Shown: in pieces, positions 17,884 to 26,328 of the stretch
Layout of the letters: each line of letters begins with the position of its first letter
How positions within the stretch are numbered: the stretch's first letter is position 1
NCBI RefSeq assembly: GCF_029269835.1
Contig: NZ_JARJBB010000004.1
Location: 248,001-312,000 of the forward strand
DNA length: 64,000 bases
Source of the DNA: Streptomyces tropicalis
GTDB lineage: Bacteria; Actinomycetota; Actinomycetes; Streptomycetales; Streptomycetaceae
Reading direction: 5' to 3'
Made by a program: the position numbers and the translations under genes
Notes under the pieces: model-generated
Seen by the model: the letters and a program-made list of their open reading frames with translations, nothing else
Database searches by the model: none
Told to the model about the DNA's origin: nothing

Positions 17884-18258
17884 TCAGCGGCAGGCGGTGC
17901 GCTCCACCAGGGCCCGGGTCACGGCGCGGACACTGCGGGCGATGTGCTGGAGCTGCATGACCTCGGCCGCGTACAGCTTGATCGTGTGCTCGATGACCGA
18001 CTCGGGCATGCCCAGCCGGGGGAGGTCGGCGCGTGCGGTCTGCAGGGCGGTGCGGGCGACCCGGATCTCCTGCTGCACCTGGAGCTCGGCGTGCCGGGCG
18101 AGCAGCACGGGGTGGCGGATCAGCGCGGGGTAGCTGGCGTACCGGGCGGGCACCAGCTCGCGCAGCCACTTGGCCGCCGAGCGCTCCCAGTCGTAGCTCC
18201 CGGGGGTCTTGACCTGGCAGGGCCAGTCCGGGCTGATGCGCGTGGTCGTCAGGGGCAT
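17884..18258 (-). CDS. Hypothetical helical protein (124 aa)
   Basis: I do not recognise this protein. It starts MPLTTTRISPDWPCQ and is otherwise mainly alpha-helical and positively charged, with many Ala, Arg and Leu residues and no signal peptide or membrane segment. GGAAG lies before the ATG. It is upstream of the ANTAR-SpoIIE gene on the same strand, 105 bases away, so cotranscription is possible. Its own upstream region contains an unusually A/T-rich island about 320 bases from the start. Confidence 0.72.
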   Translation of the reverse strand: MPLTTTRISPDWPCQVKTPGSYDWERSAAKWLRELVPARYASYPALIRHPVLLARHAELQVQQEIRVARTALQTARADLPRLGMPESVIEHTIKLYAAEVMQLQHIARSVRAVTRALVERTACR

Positions 18259-18734
18259 GGTCTTCGCTTCCGGGTGTGCGGCGTCGTGGAGGGTGGTCCG
18301 ACGAGGAGGGGGCGGCCCCGGTCTAGGGGATGACCGGGGCCGCCACGGCGGGCTCTCGCGCAGGCGAGGCCCGGCCGAACACCCCGTGCGCCGACGTGGG
18401 TAGGAGACGGCGGCTCGGGATGTCCGTGCGGCTGCCCGGGGAGGGGACGGTGCCCGTGCGGCGTGTGGTGCGGCGTGCGCATGGGCGGTCCGTCGGCTCT
18501 CTCGGGCGGTGCGGGTGGTGCTGCTGCCTGGATGCGGATCGGGCCCGGACGGGTGGGCCGGCCCGCGATCCGTGAGCAGTATTTATATATGCCGAGCCGT
18601 TTGCAAGGCGTATGAAAACATTCATGCCTGCTTTGAACGGCATCCTCCCCGTCTGCCCCCGCACGGGACACGGGACGGGGGAGCGGCCGGACACGGGAGG
18701 GGGGAGCGGGCCGGCCCGCTCCCCCCGGGGCGGC
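18259..18734 (-). other. Intergenic region, 476 bp, with an A/T-rich island
   Basis: Nearly all of it has ordinary high G+C, but 18575-18640 is strikingly A/T-rich, with TATTTATATAT and an ATGAA-N4-TTCAT inverted repeat (18612-18625). It is probably regulatory DNA for the 124-aa gene. Open frames cross it, but none has a start signal or convincing composition. Confidence 0.5.
18699..18726 (-). terminator. Perfect palindrome after the rpiR-type gene
   Basis: A 28-base perfect inverted repeat (14-bp arms, no loop) starts 8 bases after the RpiR stop on the - strand. Confidence 0.6.
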
Positions 18735-19652
18735 TCAGTCCTTCAGGAAGAACTGGTGCTGGTCGGCGATCTGCTCGTACTCCTCCAGGCGGCCCTGGGT
18801 CCGCTCGGGGTCGGCGTCGGTCATGGCCTGGAGCAGGGCCGCGCACATCACGTTGGACGCCGCGTAGGAGTCGAAGACCAGCCGGGAACCGGTGCCGGTC
18901 GCGAAGGTGACGTCGGCCTCGTCGGCCAGCGGGCCGAGCGCCAGGTCGGTGATCAGGGCCACCTTCAGGCCGGCCCGCTTGGCGACCCGCAGCGCGGTCA
19001 GCGTCTCGTGGGCGTGCCGGGGCATCGAGAACGCCAGCACCCAGGTGCCGCCCGCCTCCCGGGACTGCAGCAGCGCGTCGTAGGCGACGCTGCCGCCGAG
19101 GGTGACCAGCCGGACGTCCGGGTGGATGCGCCGGGCGGCATAGGCGAAGTACTCGGCCAGGGACACCGAGATGCGCAGTCCGAGCACCGTCAGCGGCGTC
19201 GACCGGGACAGCCGGCGGCCGACGTCGATCACGCGGTCGGGGTCGGCGAAGTCCCGGCGCAGGTTCTCCAGGTTCTCGATCTCGGCGTCCACCGCGGCCT
19301 GGAGCTCGTTGCTGCGGTCCTCCTCCGCCGCGCCGCCCGCGAGGGCCCGCAGCGCGATGGACTGGAGCTTCTCGCGCAGCGCCGGGTAGCCGCCGAAGCC
19401 CACCGCGCCCGCGAACCGCGTCACGGACGGCTGGCTGACGCCGACCCGGTCCGCGAGCTCGGTGATCGACAGGAACGCCGCCTCCGCGATGTTCTCGATC
19501 AGGTACTGGGCGATGCGGCGCTGGCCGGGAGACAGGTGCGGTCCGTCGAAGAGTGCCCTGAGCTGGGACGTCGGCGCGGCTTCCGCCTGAGGAAGCGTCT
19601 TCCCCGAGGTGATCGCGGATGCCTGTGCACGGGCCTGCTGCGGCGTTGACAC
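18735..19652 (-). CDS. MurR/RpiR family transcriptional regulator
   Basis: A 305-residue repressor-type protein. The N-terminal RpiR helix-turn-helix (ELADRVGVSQPSVTRFAGAV) is followed by a C-terminal SIS domain that binds phosphosugars (VLGLRISVSLAEYFAYAARR, VLAFSMPRHAHET, ALITDLALGPLA). The GTG at 19652 is preferred to an upstream GTG at 19676 because AAAGGAGG lies 7 bases before it and the upstream option would include that site. No sugar gene adjoins it; the next gene is divergent. The ligand is unknown, probably a sugar phosphate or amino-sugar phosphate. Confidence 0.9.
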   Translation of the reverse strand: MSTPQQARAQASAITSGKTLPQAEAAPTSQLRALFDGPHLSPGQRRIAQYLIENIAEAAFLSITELADRVGVSQPSVTRFAGAVGFGGYPALREKLQSIALRALAGGAAEEDRSNELQAAVDAEIENLENLRRDFADPDRVIDVGRRLSRSTPLTVLGLRISVSLAEYFAYAARRIHPDVRLVTLGGSVAYDALLQSREAGGTWVLAFSMPRHAHETLTALRVAKRAGLKVALITDLALGPLADEADVTFATGTGSRLVFDSYAASNVMCAALLQAMTDADPERTQGRLEEYEQIADQHQFFLKD

Positions 19653-19864
19653 CGAAGCGCCTCCTTTGTCTCCCACAGAGGTTCAACATAGCTCACTCAC
19701 CGTCGTGACCAGGGCTTGTACGGCGCTCTCACGCCCATGGGACCGGACGCCGTGCAGTCGGGCAGGGATAGGCGGGCGTCGTGCGGGAACCCGACCCGGA
19801 AGCGGCCGGCGCACCCGGCACCACGATCAGGAGACGTCCCCGAGTTTCGGCAGGTGAACCCCGC

Positions 19865-20269
19865 ATGAGCGCACTCAGCGCGCTGGAAATGGCCCTGGAG
19901 ACCCGGTGGGCGGCGCTGTGGGCGCGCATGGCCGGGAGAGGGCCGGAGCAGGTCGAGCTCCTCGACGCGCTGCGCCGCGAGTGCGACGCCCACGCCGTCG
20001 TGTGCAGCGAGGAGCGGGTGATCGTGCCCAACGCCTACGACGTCGAACTCGCCCCCGCCGTCCACGCCGAACTGGTGCGCCACGGCAGCCGGGTGGGACG
20101 CGCGCTCACCGACAGCCTCGCCCGGCACGCCGATCGCCACGGCTACGAGTGGGCCGGCCCCCTCACCGTCCACCTGTGCCGCGCCGACGAGGTGCCCAAC
20201 GGCCGCTACCGGGTGGCCGGCCGGGTCATGCGGCACGTCAGCGCCCGCGCCTTCCGCGAACCGGCCTGA
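19865..20269 (+). CDS. Stand-alone FhaA N-terminal domain protein (DUF3662)
   Basis: A 134-residue protein matching only the N-terminal domain of FhaA: ALEMALETRWAALWAR, a nucleic-acid- or protein-contact-like ECDAHAVVCSEERVIVPNAY, and PLTVHLCRADEVPNGRYRV. Full FhaA proteins continue through a linker into a phosphothreonine-binding FHA domain and work with PknB in wall growth; here the protein ends after the first domain. GCAGGTGA lies before the ATG. It converges with the GT39 gene, only 10 bases away, across a shared hairpin. It may be a truncated paralogue acting as a competitor or adaptor (inference). Confidence 0.78.
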   Translation: MSALSALEMALETRWAALWARMAGRGPEQVELLDALRRECDAHAVVCSEERVIVPNAYDVELAPAVHAELVRHGSRVGRALTDSLARHADRHGYEWAGPLTVHLCRADEVPNGRYRVAGRVMRHVSARAFREPA

Positions 20270-20290
20270 CCGGCGGCGGTCACCGCCGGT
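20269..20290 (+). terminator. Bidirectional hairpin between DUF3662 and GT39 genes
   Basis: An 8-bp perfect stem (ACCGGCGG/CCGCCGGT) with a 6-base loop covers both convergent stop codons. Confidence 0.5.
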
Positions 20291-22022
20291 ACAACGTGAT
20301 GGAGTGGCCGACCTCGTCGACCGGGCGGCTGCCGCGGAGCAGTTCGGCCAGCCGCCCCTTCGCCTTCGCCGCCGCCGAGTCGGACACCACGAGCAGCCCG
20401 TGCACCCGGCCCGGGTCGGCCGCCCGCGGGTCGGCCGCCCGGATGCCGTAGTACGACGGCACCCCGCTGCCCTTGTAGACCAGCCAGACCCGCTCGCCCG
20501 GGTACCGGGTGCGCAGCCGGTCGGCGAGCCTGCCGAGGTCCTGCCCCCAGTCCACGTTGGAGTCGTGCAGCAGCAGGTGGGTCCGGGCCGGCCCGCCGAA
20601 CGCCTCGTTGGCGTAGGGCAGGTAGTAGGGGAACGTCCGGAGCGAGCTGAGCGCCGCGCACGCCGCCAGCGCGCACGCCGCGGCCGGCACCCGCGCCGGC
20701 CGCCGCCCCCGGCGGACGGTGAGCACCCCGGCCGCGGCGACCGCCAGGAACATCGGCAGGAACAGCGCGTAGCGCGTCCCGAAGTCGCGCGAGGACTGCA
20801 TGGCGGACGCCAGCAGCACCGCCGGCGGCGCCAGCACGTACGGCGCCGCGGGCCGCAGCCGGCGTACCACCAGCAGTACGGCCGCGCCCGCCGCCCACAG
20901 CGCCAGCATCCCGAGCGGGGTCTTCACCGCGAGTGCCGCGGGCAGGTAGTACCAGCGTGCGCCGGTGTAGACGTGGCCGAACAGGTAGCCCTGCCACGGG
21001 AGGCCCTCCAGCCCGAACTGGATCCGCATGCCGTCGCGGTAGGCCGCGGGCAGTGGCAGCAGGCCGGTCAGCGTGCCGCGCAGCCCGGACACCGCCGGCA
21101 CCGGCTCCCGGGAGGTCCACCGCAGCCGCGGGTCGACCACGAGATAGACCGCCCACACGACGGCGACCGCGACCGCCGCCACGACGGCCGCCCACCCCGC
21201 GCCCACGGCGAGCGTCCGCCGCCGCGCCGCCCGCCCGGCCGGGCGGCGCGCCGACCACACGGCCGCCCCCGCGAGCGCGAGCACCACCGGGATCGCGGGC
21301 AGGGTGCTCATCTTGGTGGCCACCGCCGCGCCGAGCGCCGCCCCCGCCGCAGGCAGCCACCGCGCGGGCCGCCGGCGCGCCCGCCACAGCAGCCACGCCG
21401 CGGTCAGTGCGAACCCGGCCGCCGGGACGTCCAGGGTGGCCAGCGAGCCGTGCGCGATCAGGTCGGGTGAGAAGGCGTACAGCGCCAGGGCGACGAGGCC
21501 GCCCGCCGGACCGGCGAGGTCCCGGGCGAACGCGAACGCCACCAGCCCGAACAGCAGCGTCAGCACGATCACCGGCAGCCGTGCCCACAGCATCAGCCGC
21601 CAGGGGTCGTTGCCGGACTCGTAGAGCAGGTGCCGCCCGAGCCGCCCCTGGTCGCCGGTGAAGGACGGGTCGAACCGGGGATGCGCGGCCGCGACCCCGG
21701 CGGCGATCAGGAGCTTGCCCAGCGGCGGGTGTTCGGGGTTGTAGGCCAGGCTGTGCTCCCGCAGGTAGACGGCCGCCGTGCCGACGTACACGGGCTCGTC
21801 GATGGTCGGGGTCTCCTCGGCGGCCGCCGTGACCATCGCCACCGCCATCTGCGCCAGGAGCAGCAGCACGAGGAGGGGCACCAGCAGGCGCCGGTGCCGC
21901 CGCAGCACGTGGTACGCGCGCGCCGGAGCCGGGAGAGGCGGCCCGGGCGGTGTGCGGCCGGGGGGAGCGGTGCCGCCCGCGGGCTCGGGAGCCAGGACCG
22001 TCTGCTGTTCGCGCGCCATCAT
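20280..22022 (-). CDS. PMT-like GT39 glycosyltransferase
   Basis: A 580-residue integral membrane protein. A cytosolic N-terminal tail (about 1-40, Pro/Ala-rich) precedes about eleven hydrophobic segments. The first large outer loop has the protein-mannosyltransferase signature: an acidic IDEPVYVG and EHPPLGK further on. The C-terminal 100 residues form a soluble domain with DSNVDWGQDLGRLADRL. The family transfers mannose or related sugars from polyprenyl phosphates on the outer face. It starts at the first of two adjacent ATG codons. The acceptor is unknown. It is not in an obvious operon with the kinase gene 279 bases upstream. Confidence 0.82.
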   Translation of the reverse strand: MMAREQQTVLAPEPAGGTAPPGRTPPGPPLPAPARAYHVLRRHRRLLVPLLVLLLLAQMAVAMVTAAAEETPTIDEPVYVGTAAVYLREHSLAYNPEHPPLGKLLIAAGVAAAHPRFDPSFTGDQGRLGRHLLYESGNDPWRLMLWARLPVIVLTLLFGLVAFAFARDLAGPAGGLVALALYAFSPDLIAHGSLATLDVPAAGFALTAAWLLWRARRRPARWLPAAGAALGAAVATKMSTLPAIPVVLALAGAAVWSARRPAGRAARRRTLAVGAGWAAVVAAVAVAVVWAVYLVVDPRLRWTSREPVPAVSGLRGTLTGLLPLPAAYRDGMRIQFGLEGLPWQGYLFGHVYTGARWYYLPAALAVKTPLGMLALWAAGAAVLLVVRRLRPAAPYVLAPPAVLLASAMQSSRDFGTRYALFLPMFLAVAAAGVLTVRRGRRPARVPAAACALAACAALSSLRTFPYYLPYANEAFGGPARTHLLLHDSNVDWGQDLGRLADRLRTRYPGERVWLVYKGSGVPSYYGIRAADPRAADPGRVHGLLVVSDSAAAKAKGRLAELLRGSRPVDEVGHSITLYRR

Positions 22023-22301
22023 CCGCCCCGCGTCGTACCGGCAGACCTTCTGCCGCGCCCACGGATACGGGCCAGGGCGCCCCGGAGTTCACGGCGCACC
22101 GGGAACCGTCCGGATCCCACCACGGCGGGGCCCCGCCCGTCCCGCGGTCCGCCGGGCACGCCATGCATGCCCCACCGCCGGGCCGGCCACACCCGGACGC
22201 AGCCGAACGCGGCCCGTCCTCGCGGCCGCCGTCCGGCGCCGGGTTCCGCGGCCGGGCCGCCGCCGGCGTGCGTCCGGGTGCGGCCGACCGCCGTCCCGGC
22301 C

Positions 22302-23027
22302 CTACGACCGGGACCCCGCCCCCGTATCCGGTCCCGTGTCCACCCCGGGCGACCCGCCCGGGGGAGGGGACGGCCGGTGGCCGCGTGGGGGCGTGGCGGA
22401 GTCGGGGACGACCAGGTCCGCCCGGGACCGGGTCGTCGCGATCAGGTCCGCGTTGCGCTGGTCGGTGCCCAGGGCCCAGGCCCGCGCCTCCTCGCCGGTC
22501 CTCCCGAACTCCTCGTGCCGGGCGACCAGACGGCGGATCCGCTCCCGTTCCGGCGGCGCGCAGAACCACACCTCGTCCAGCGCCGCCCGCACCCGGGCCC
22601 ACGCACCCGTGCCCAGCAGCAGGTAGTTGCCCTCCGTCACCACCAGGCGGGCCGACGGCGGCACCGGGACCGCACCCGCCAGCGGCTGCTCCAGCACCCG
22701 CTCGAAACCGGGCGCGTACACCGTCTCCTCCGTCTCCTCGCGCAGCCGGCGCAGCAGCGCCGCGTACCCGGCGGCGTCGAAGGTGTCCGGCGCGCCCTTG
22801 CGGTCCCGGCGGCCGAGCCGGACCAGCTCCGCGTCGGCCAGGTGGAAGCCGTCCATCGGGACGTGCGCGGCCCAGGGCACACCGGGGCCGTTCAGCGCCC
22901 GGACCAGGTGCCCGGCGAGCGTGGACTTGCCCGCGCCGGGACTGCCCGCGATCCCGAGGACCGCGCGGTGTCCGCCCCGGGCGAGACCCCGGGCGCGGTG
23001 GAGGAGGTCGTCGAAGGTGAGCGGCAC
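22302..23027 (-). CDS. P-loop nucleoside/sugar kinase-like protein (uridine kinase / PanK-like)
   Basis: A 241-residue cytosolic kinase. The Walker A motif GSPGAGKST is near residue 29. PMDGFH and the TEGNYLLL strand are characteristic of the phosphoribulokinase/uridine-kinase/pantothenate-kinase superfamily, in the branch that includes fructose-operon kinases. The final 30 residues are a Pro/Gly-rich tail. It is divergent from the beta-phosphoglucomutase gene across 138 bases, so a carbohydrate role is plausible but inferred. It starts with GTG. Confidence 0.8.
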   Translation of the reverse strand: MPLTFDDLLHRARGLARGGHRAVLGIAGSPGAGKSTLAGHLVRALNGPGVPWAAHVPMDGFHLADAELVRLGRRDRKGAPDTFDAAGYAALLRRLREETEETVYAPGFERVLEQPLAGAVPVPPSARLVVTEGNYLLLGTGAWARVRAALDEVWFCAPPERERIRRLVARHEEFGRTGEEARAWALGTDQRNADLIATTRSRADLVVPDSATPPRGHRPSPPPGGSPGVDTGPDTGAGSRS

Positions 23028-23165
23028 GCCGGCCAGTCTGTCACCCGGGCGGCGGAGGTGAGTTCACCCCTCGGCCCGCTTTCTTGGAAACGTGGGGGTG
23101 GGAGAGTCGGTCCTTCGGGGCACTCGACACCCTCTCGACGCCGCCGTGCGGGGAAAGGTGCCTGT

Positions 23166-23918
23166 ATGACAGAGCTCGGTCTGCCCGAAGACATTCTGGC
23201 CTGCCTCTTCGACCTCGACGGGGTCGTCACGAAGACGGCCGTCGTGCACGCGGCCGCCTGGAAGGAGACGTTCGACGCGTTCCTGAGGGAGCGCGACGGC
23301 GCGGACTTCCGGCCGTTCGACAAGGTCGCCGACTACGACGAGTACGTCGACGGACGGCCCCGCGCCGACGGCGTGCGGACCTTCCTCGCCTCCCGCGGCA
23401 TCGAACTGCCCGAGGGCAGCCCCGACGACCCGCCGGACGCCGGGACGGTCAACGGCATCGGCAACCGCAAGAACCAGCTGGTCCTGCAGAAGATCCGCAC
23501 CGACGGCGTGGAACCCTACGACGGCACCCTGCGCTACATCGCCGCGGTCCGCGCCCGCGGGCTGCGCACGGCCATCGTCTCCTCCAGCGCCAACACCCGG
23601 GACGTGCTGCGCTCGATCGACGCCGAAGGCCTCTTCGACGTCCGCGTCGACGGGGTGGTCGCCCGGGAGCGGAAGCTGCCCGGCAAGCCCCACCCCGACA
23701 CCTTCCTCGCCGCCGCACGCGACCTGGGCGTCGAGGCCCGGCAGTCCGCCGTCTTCGAGGACGCCCTGGCCGGCATGGAGGCGGGCCGCTCCGGCGGCTT
23801 CGGCCGCGTCGTCGGCGTCGACCGCGTCGGCCAGACGGACGCGCTCTACCAGCACGGCGCCGACGTCGTCGTGAAGGACCTCGCCGAACTTCTCGACGGC
23901 CCGGGAGGCACCGAGTGA
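23166..23918 (+). CDS. HAD-family beta-phosphoglucomutase
   Basis: A 250-residue haloacid-dehalogenase-fold enzyme. The nucleophile loop FDLDGV has Asp16 and acid/base Asp18, as in beta-phosphoglucomutases. VSSSANTR supplies the motif II serine and GKPHPD with VFEDALAGMEAG supplies motifs III and IV. The enzyme interconverts beta-glucose 1-phosphate and glucose 6-phosphate. The GH65 phosphorylase that releases beta-glucose 1-phosphate starts within its stop codon (GTGA), so the two proteins form a pathway pair. GAAAGG precedes the ATG at 23166; upstream in-frame sequence is low complexity. Confidence 0.9.
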   Translation: MTELGLPEDILACLFDLDGVVTKTAVVHAAAWKETFDAFLRERDGADFRPFDKVADYDEYVDGRPRADGVRTFLASRGIELPEGSPDDPPDAGTVNGIGNRKNQLVLQKIRTDGVEPYDGTLRYIAAVRARGLRTAIVSSSANTRDVLRSIDAEGLFDVRVDGVVARERKLPGKPHPDTFLAAARDLGVEARQSAVFEDALAGMEAGRSGGFGRVVGVDRVGQTDALYQHGADVVVKDLAELLDGPGGTE

Positions 23919-26257
23919 TCACCCACCGGTCCTACGCCGTCGAGCCCTGGTCGGTGCGCGAGACGGAGCTGAGCCTGGAGGTCCTGGCGCAGAGCGAGTC
24001 CGTCTTCGCCCTGTCCAACGGCCACGTCGGCTGGCGCGGCAACCTCGACGAGGGCGAGCCGCACGGCCTGCCCGGCAGCTACCTCAACGGCGTGTACGAG
24101 GTGCACCCGCTGCCGTACGCCGAAGCGGGCTACGGCTACCCGGAGTCCGGCCAGACCGTCATCAACGTCACCAACGGCAAGATCCTGCGGCTCCTCGTCG
24201 ACGACGAGCCCTTCGACCTGCGCTACGGCCGGCTCGTCTCCCACGAGCGGACCCTCGACCTGCGCAGCGGCCTGATGGAGCGGACCTGCGAGTGGGTCTC
24301 CCCGGCGGGTTCCCGGGTCCGGGTGCGCGCCACCCGCCTGGTGTCGCTGACCCAGCGCGCCATCGCTGCCGTCGCCTACGAGGTGGAGGCCGTGGGCAGC
24401 CAGGCCCGCGTGGTGATCCAGTCCGAGCTGGTGGCCAACGAGCAGCTGCCGGAGGCGGAGGGCGACCCGCGGGCCGCGATGGCGCTCCAGGCCCCGCTGG
24501 AGGCGGAGGAGCACTTCGCCATCGGCCACCGGCTGCGCCTGGTCCACCGCACCCGGCACAGCGGACTGCGGGTCGCCGTGGCTGCCGACCACGTCGTCAA
24601 CGGTCCCGAGCGGACCACGACGGACAGCGAGAGCCGCGCGGACACGGCCCGCCTGACGGTCACCTCCGTCCTCGGCCCCGGCCAGAAGCTGCGGGTGGAG
24701 AAGTTCGTGGCGCACGGCTGGTCCGGGGTCCGCTCCCTGCCGGCCATGAGCGACCAGGTCGACGCGGCGCTCGCGGCCGCCAGGCACAGCGGCTGGGCGG
24801 CCCTGGTGGACGCCCAGCGGGAGTACCTCGACGACTTCTGGGCGCGCGCCGACGTCGAGGTGGACGGCGACGAGGAGATCCAGCAGGCCGTCCGCTTCGC
24901 CCTGTTCCACGTGCTCCAGGCCGGCGCACGGGCGGAGGAGCGGGCGATCCCCGCCAAGGGCCTGACCGGCTCCGGCTACGACGGGCACGCCTTCTGGGAC
25001 ACGGAGATGTTCGTGCTGCCGGTGCTCACGTACACCTCGCCGCCCGCCGTCGCCGAGGCGCTGCGCTGGCGCCAGAGCACCCTGCCCGCGGCCCGCGAAC
25101 GGGCGGCCCAGCTCGGCCTGCAGGGTGCCGCGTTTCCCTGGCGGACCATCGAGGGCCAGGAGGGGTCCGCCTACTGGCCCGCCGGCACGGCCGCCTTCCA
25201 CGTGAACGCCGACATCGCGCACGCCGTGGTCCGGTACGTGGCGGCCACCGGAGACGAGGACTTCGAGCGGGACACCGGGGTGGAGCTGCTGGTGGAGACG
25301 GCCCGGTTGTGGCGGTCGCTCGGCCACCACGACCACCACGGCACCTTCCACATCGACGGCGTGACCGGTCCCGACGAGTACAGCGCGATCGCCGACGACA
25401 ACACGTACACCAACCTGATGGCGCGGGCGAACCTGCTGGCCGCCGCCGACGTCGTCGAACGGCACACCAAGGAGGCCGACCGGCTCGGCGCCGACGACGA
25501 GGAGGCGGCCGCCTGGCGGGACGCCGCCGAGGCGATGAACCTGCCGTACAACGACGAACTGGGCGTGCACGAGCAGCACGCCGGCTTCACCCGGTACCAG
25601 CGCTGGGACTTCGCCGGCACCCGTCCCGACCAGTACCCGCTGCTGCTGCACTTCCCCTACTTCGACCTCTACCGCAAGCAGGTGGTCAAGCAGGCGGACC
25701 TGGTGCTCGCGATGTACACCTGCGGCGCCGAGTTCGACGAGGAGCACATCGCCCGCAACTTCGCCTACTACGAACCCCTGACCGTGCGGGACTCCTCCCT
25801 GTCCGCCTGTGTGCAGGCCGTCATCGCGGCGCAGGCGGGCCATCTGCGCCTCGCCTACGACTACGCGGCCGAGGCCGCCCTGATGGACCTGGAGGACCTG
25901 GAGCACAACACCCGCGACGGGCTCCACATCGCGTCCCTCGCCGGGACCTGGATGGCGCTGGTGACGGGCTTCGGGGGCACCCGGCGGGCCGGTGAGACCC
26001 TCGCGTTCGCGCCGCGGCTGCCGGAGAAGTTCAGCCGGCTGGCCTTCACGCTCCTCTTCCGCGGGAGGCGGCTGCGGGTGGAGATCGGTCAGGACAGCGC
26101 GACCTACACGCTGCTGTCGGGCCCGGACCTGGTGATCCGGCACCACGGCGACGCCGTCACCCTGCGCCGGGACACCCCCGTCGACCGCCCGGTCCCGCCC
26201 CCGAAGCACCTGCCGCCCCCGGAGCAGCCGCCCCACCGGAAGCCCCACGCGCGGTAG
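23915..26257 (+). CDS. GH65 family disaccharide phosphorylase (trehalose/maltose/kojibiose type)
   Basis: A 780-residue inverting phosphorylase. An N-terminal super-sandwich domain (about 1-260), a linker helix, an (alpha/alpha)6 barrel (about 300-690) and a C-terminal beta-sheet domain are visible. The general acid lies in GVTGPDEYSA (Glu488). The family splits an alpha-glucoside with phosphate to give glucose and beta-glucose 1-phosphate. The coupled mutase completes entry into glycolysis. The GTG overlaps the mutase stop by four bases and has GGGAGG upstream. Which disaccharide is used cannot be told from sequence alone; trehalose is the usual choice when a mutase is coupled. Confidence 0.92.
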   Translation: MITHRSYAVEPWSVRETELSLEVLAQSESVFALSNGHVGWRGNLDEGEPHGLPGSYLNGVYEVHPLPYAEAGYGYPESGQTVINVTNGKILRLLVDDEPFDLRYGRLVSHERTLDLRSGLMERTCEWVSPAGSRVRVRATRLVSLTQRAIAAVAYEVEAVGSQARVVIQSELVANEQLPEAEGDPRAAMALQAPLEAEEHFAIGHRLRLVHRTRHSGLRVAVAADHVVNGPERTTTDSESRADTARLTVTSVLGPGQKLRVEKFVAHGWSGVRSLPAMSDQVDAALAAARHSGWAALVDAQREYLDDFWARADVEVDGDEEIQQAVRFALFHVLQAGARAEERAIPAKGLTGSGYDGHAFWDTEMFVLPVLTYTSPPAVAEALRWRQSTLPAARERAAQLGLQGAAFPWRTIEGQEGSAYWPAGTAAFHVNADIAHAVVRYVAATGDEDFERDTGVELLVETARLWRSLGHHDHHGTFHIDGVTGPDEYSAIADDNTYTNLMARANLLAAADVVERHTKEADRLGADDEEAAAWRDAAEAMNLPYNDELGVHEQHAGFTRYQRWDFAGTRPDQYPLLLHFPYFDLYRKQVVKQADLVLAMYTCGAEFDEEHIARNFAYYEPLTVRDSSLSACVQAVIAAQAGHLRLAYDYAAEAALMDLEDLEHNTRDGLHIASLAGTWMALVTGFGGTRRAGETLAFAPRLPEKFSRLAFTLLFRGRRLRVEIGQDSATYTLLSGPDLVIRHHGDAVTLRRDTPVDRPVPPPKHLPPPEQPPHRKPHAR

Positions 26258-26260
26258 GCC

Positions 26261-26296
26261 CGGCGTCCCACTCCCGCCCGGCGTCCCACTCCCGCC
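26261..26296 (+). repeat. Two tandem 18-bp repeats
   Basis: CGGCGTCCCACTCCCGCC occurs twice back to back directly after the GH65 stop. The second copy supplies the left arm of the following terminator hairpin. Confidence 0.8.
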
Positions 26297-26315
26297 GTCC
26301 GCCCGGGGCGGGAGT
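26288..26315 (+). terminator. Hairpin between convergent GH65 and M56 genes
   Basis: A perfect 9-bp stem (ACTCCCGCC/GGCGGGAGT) with a 10-base loop; it could stop transcription in both directions. Confidence 0.5.
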
Positions 26316-26328
26316 CCGGCGGCAGGCT

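Noticed and set aside
14389..18333. A 1314-codon + strand frame opposite the GNAT and ANTAR-SpoIIE genes
   Set aside because: It is antisense to clear protein families and itself shows only Arg/Pro/Gly low complexity.
18323..18694. A - strand peptide beginning in the A/T-rich island (MNVFIRLANGSAYINTAHG)
   Set aside because: It soon becomes Arg/Pro low complexity and has no ribosome site; the A/T-rich DNA is better read as regulatory.
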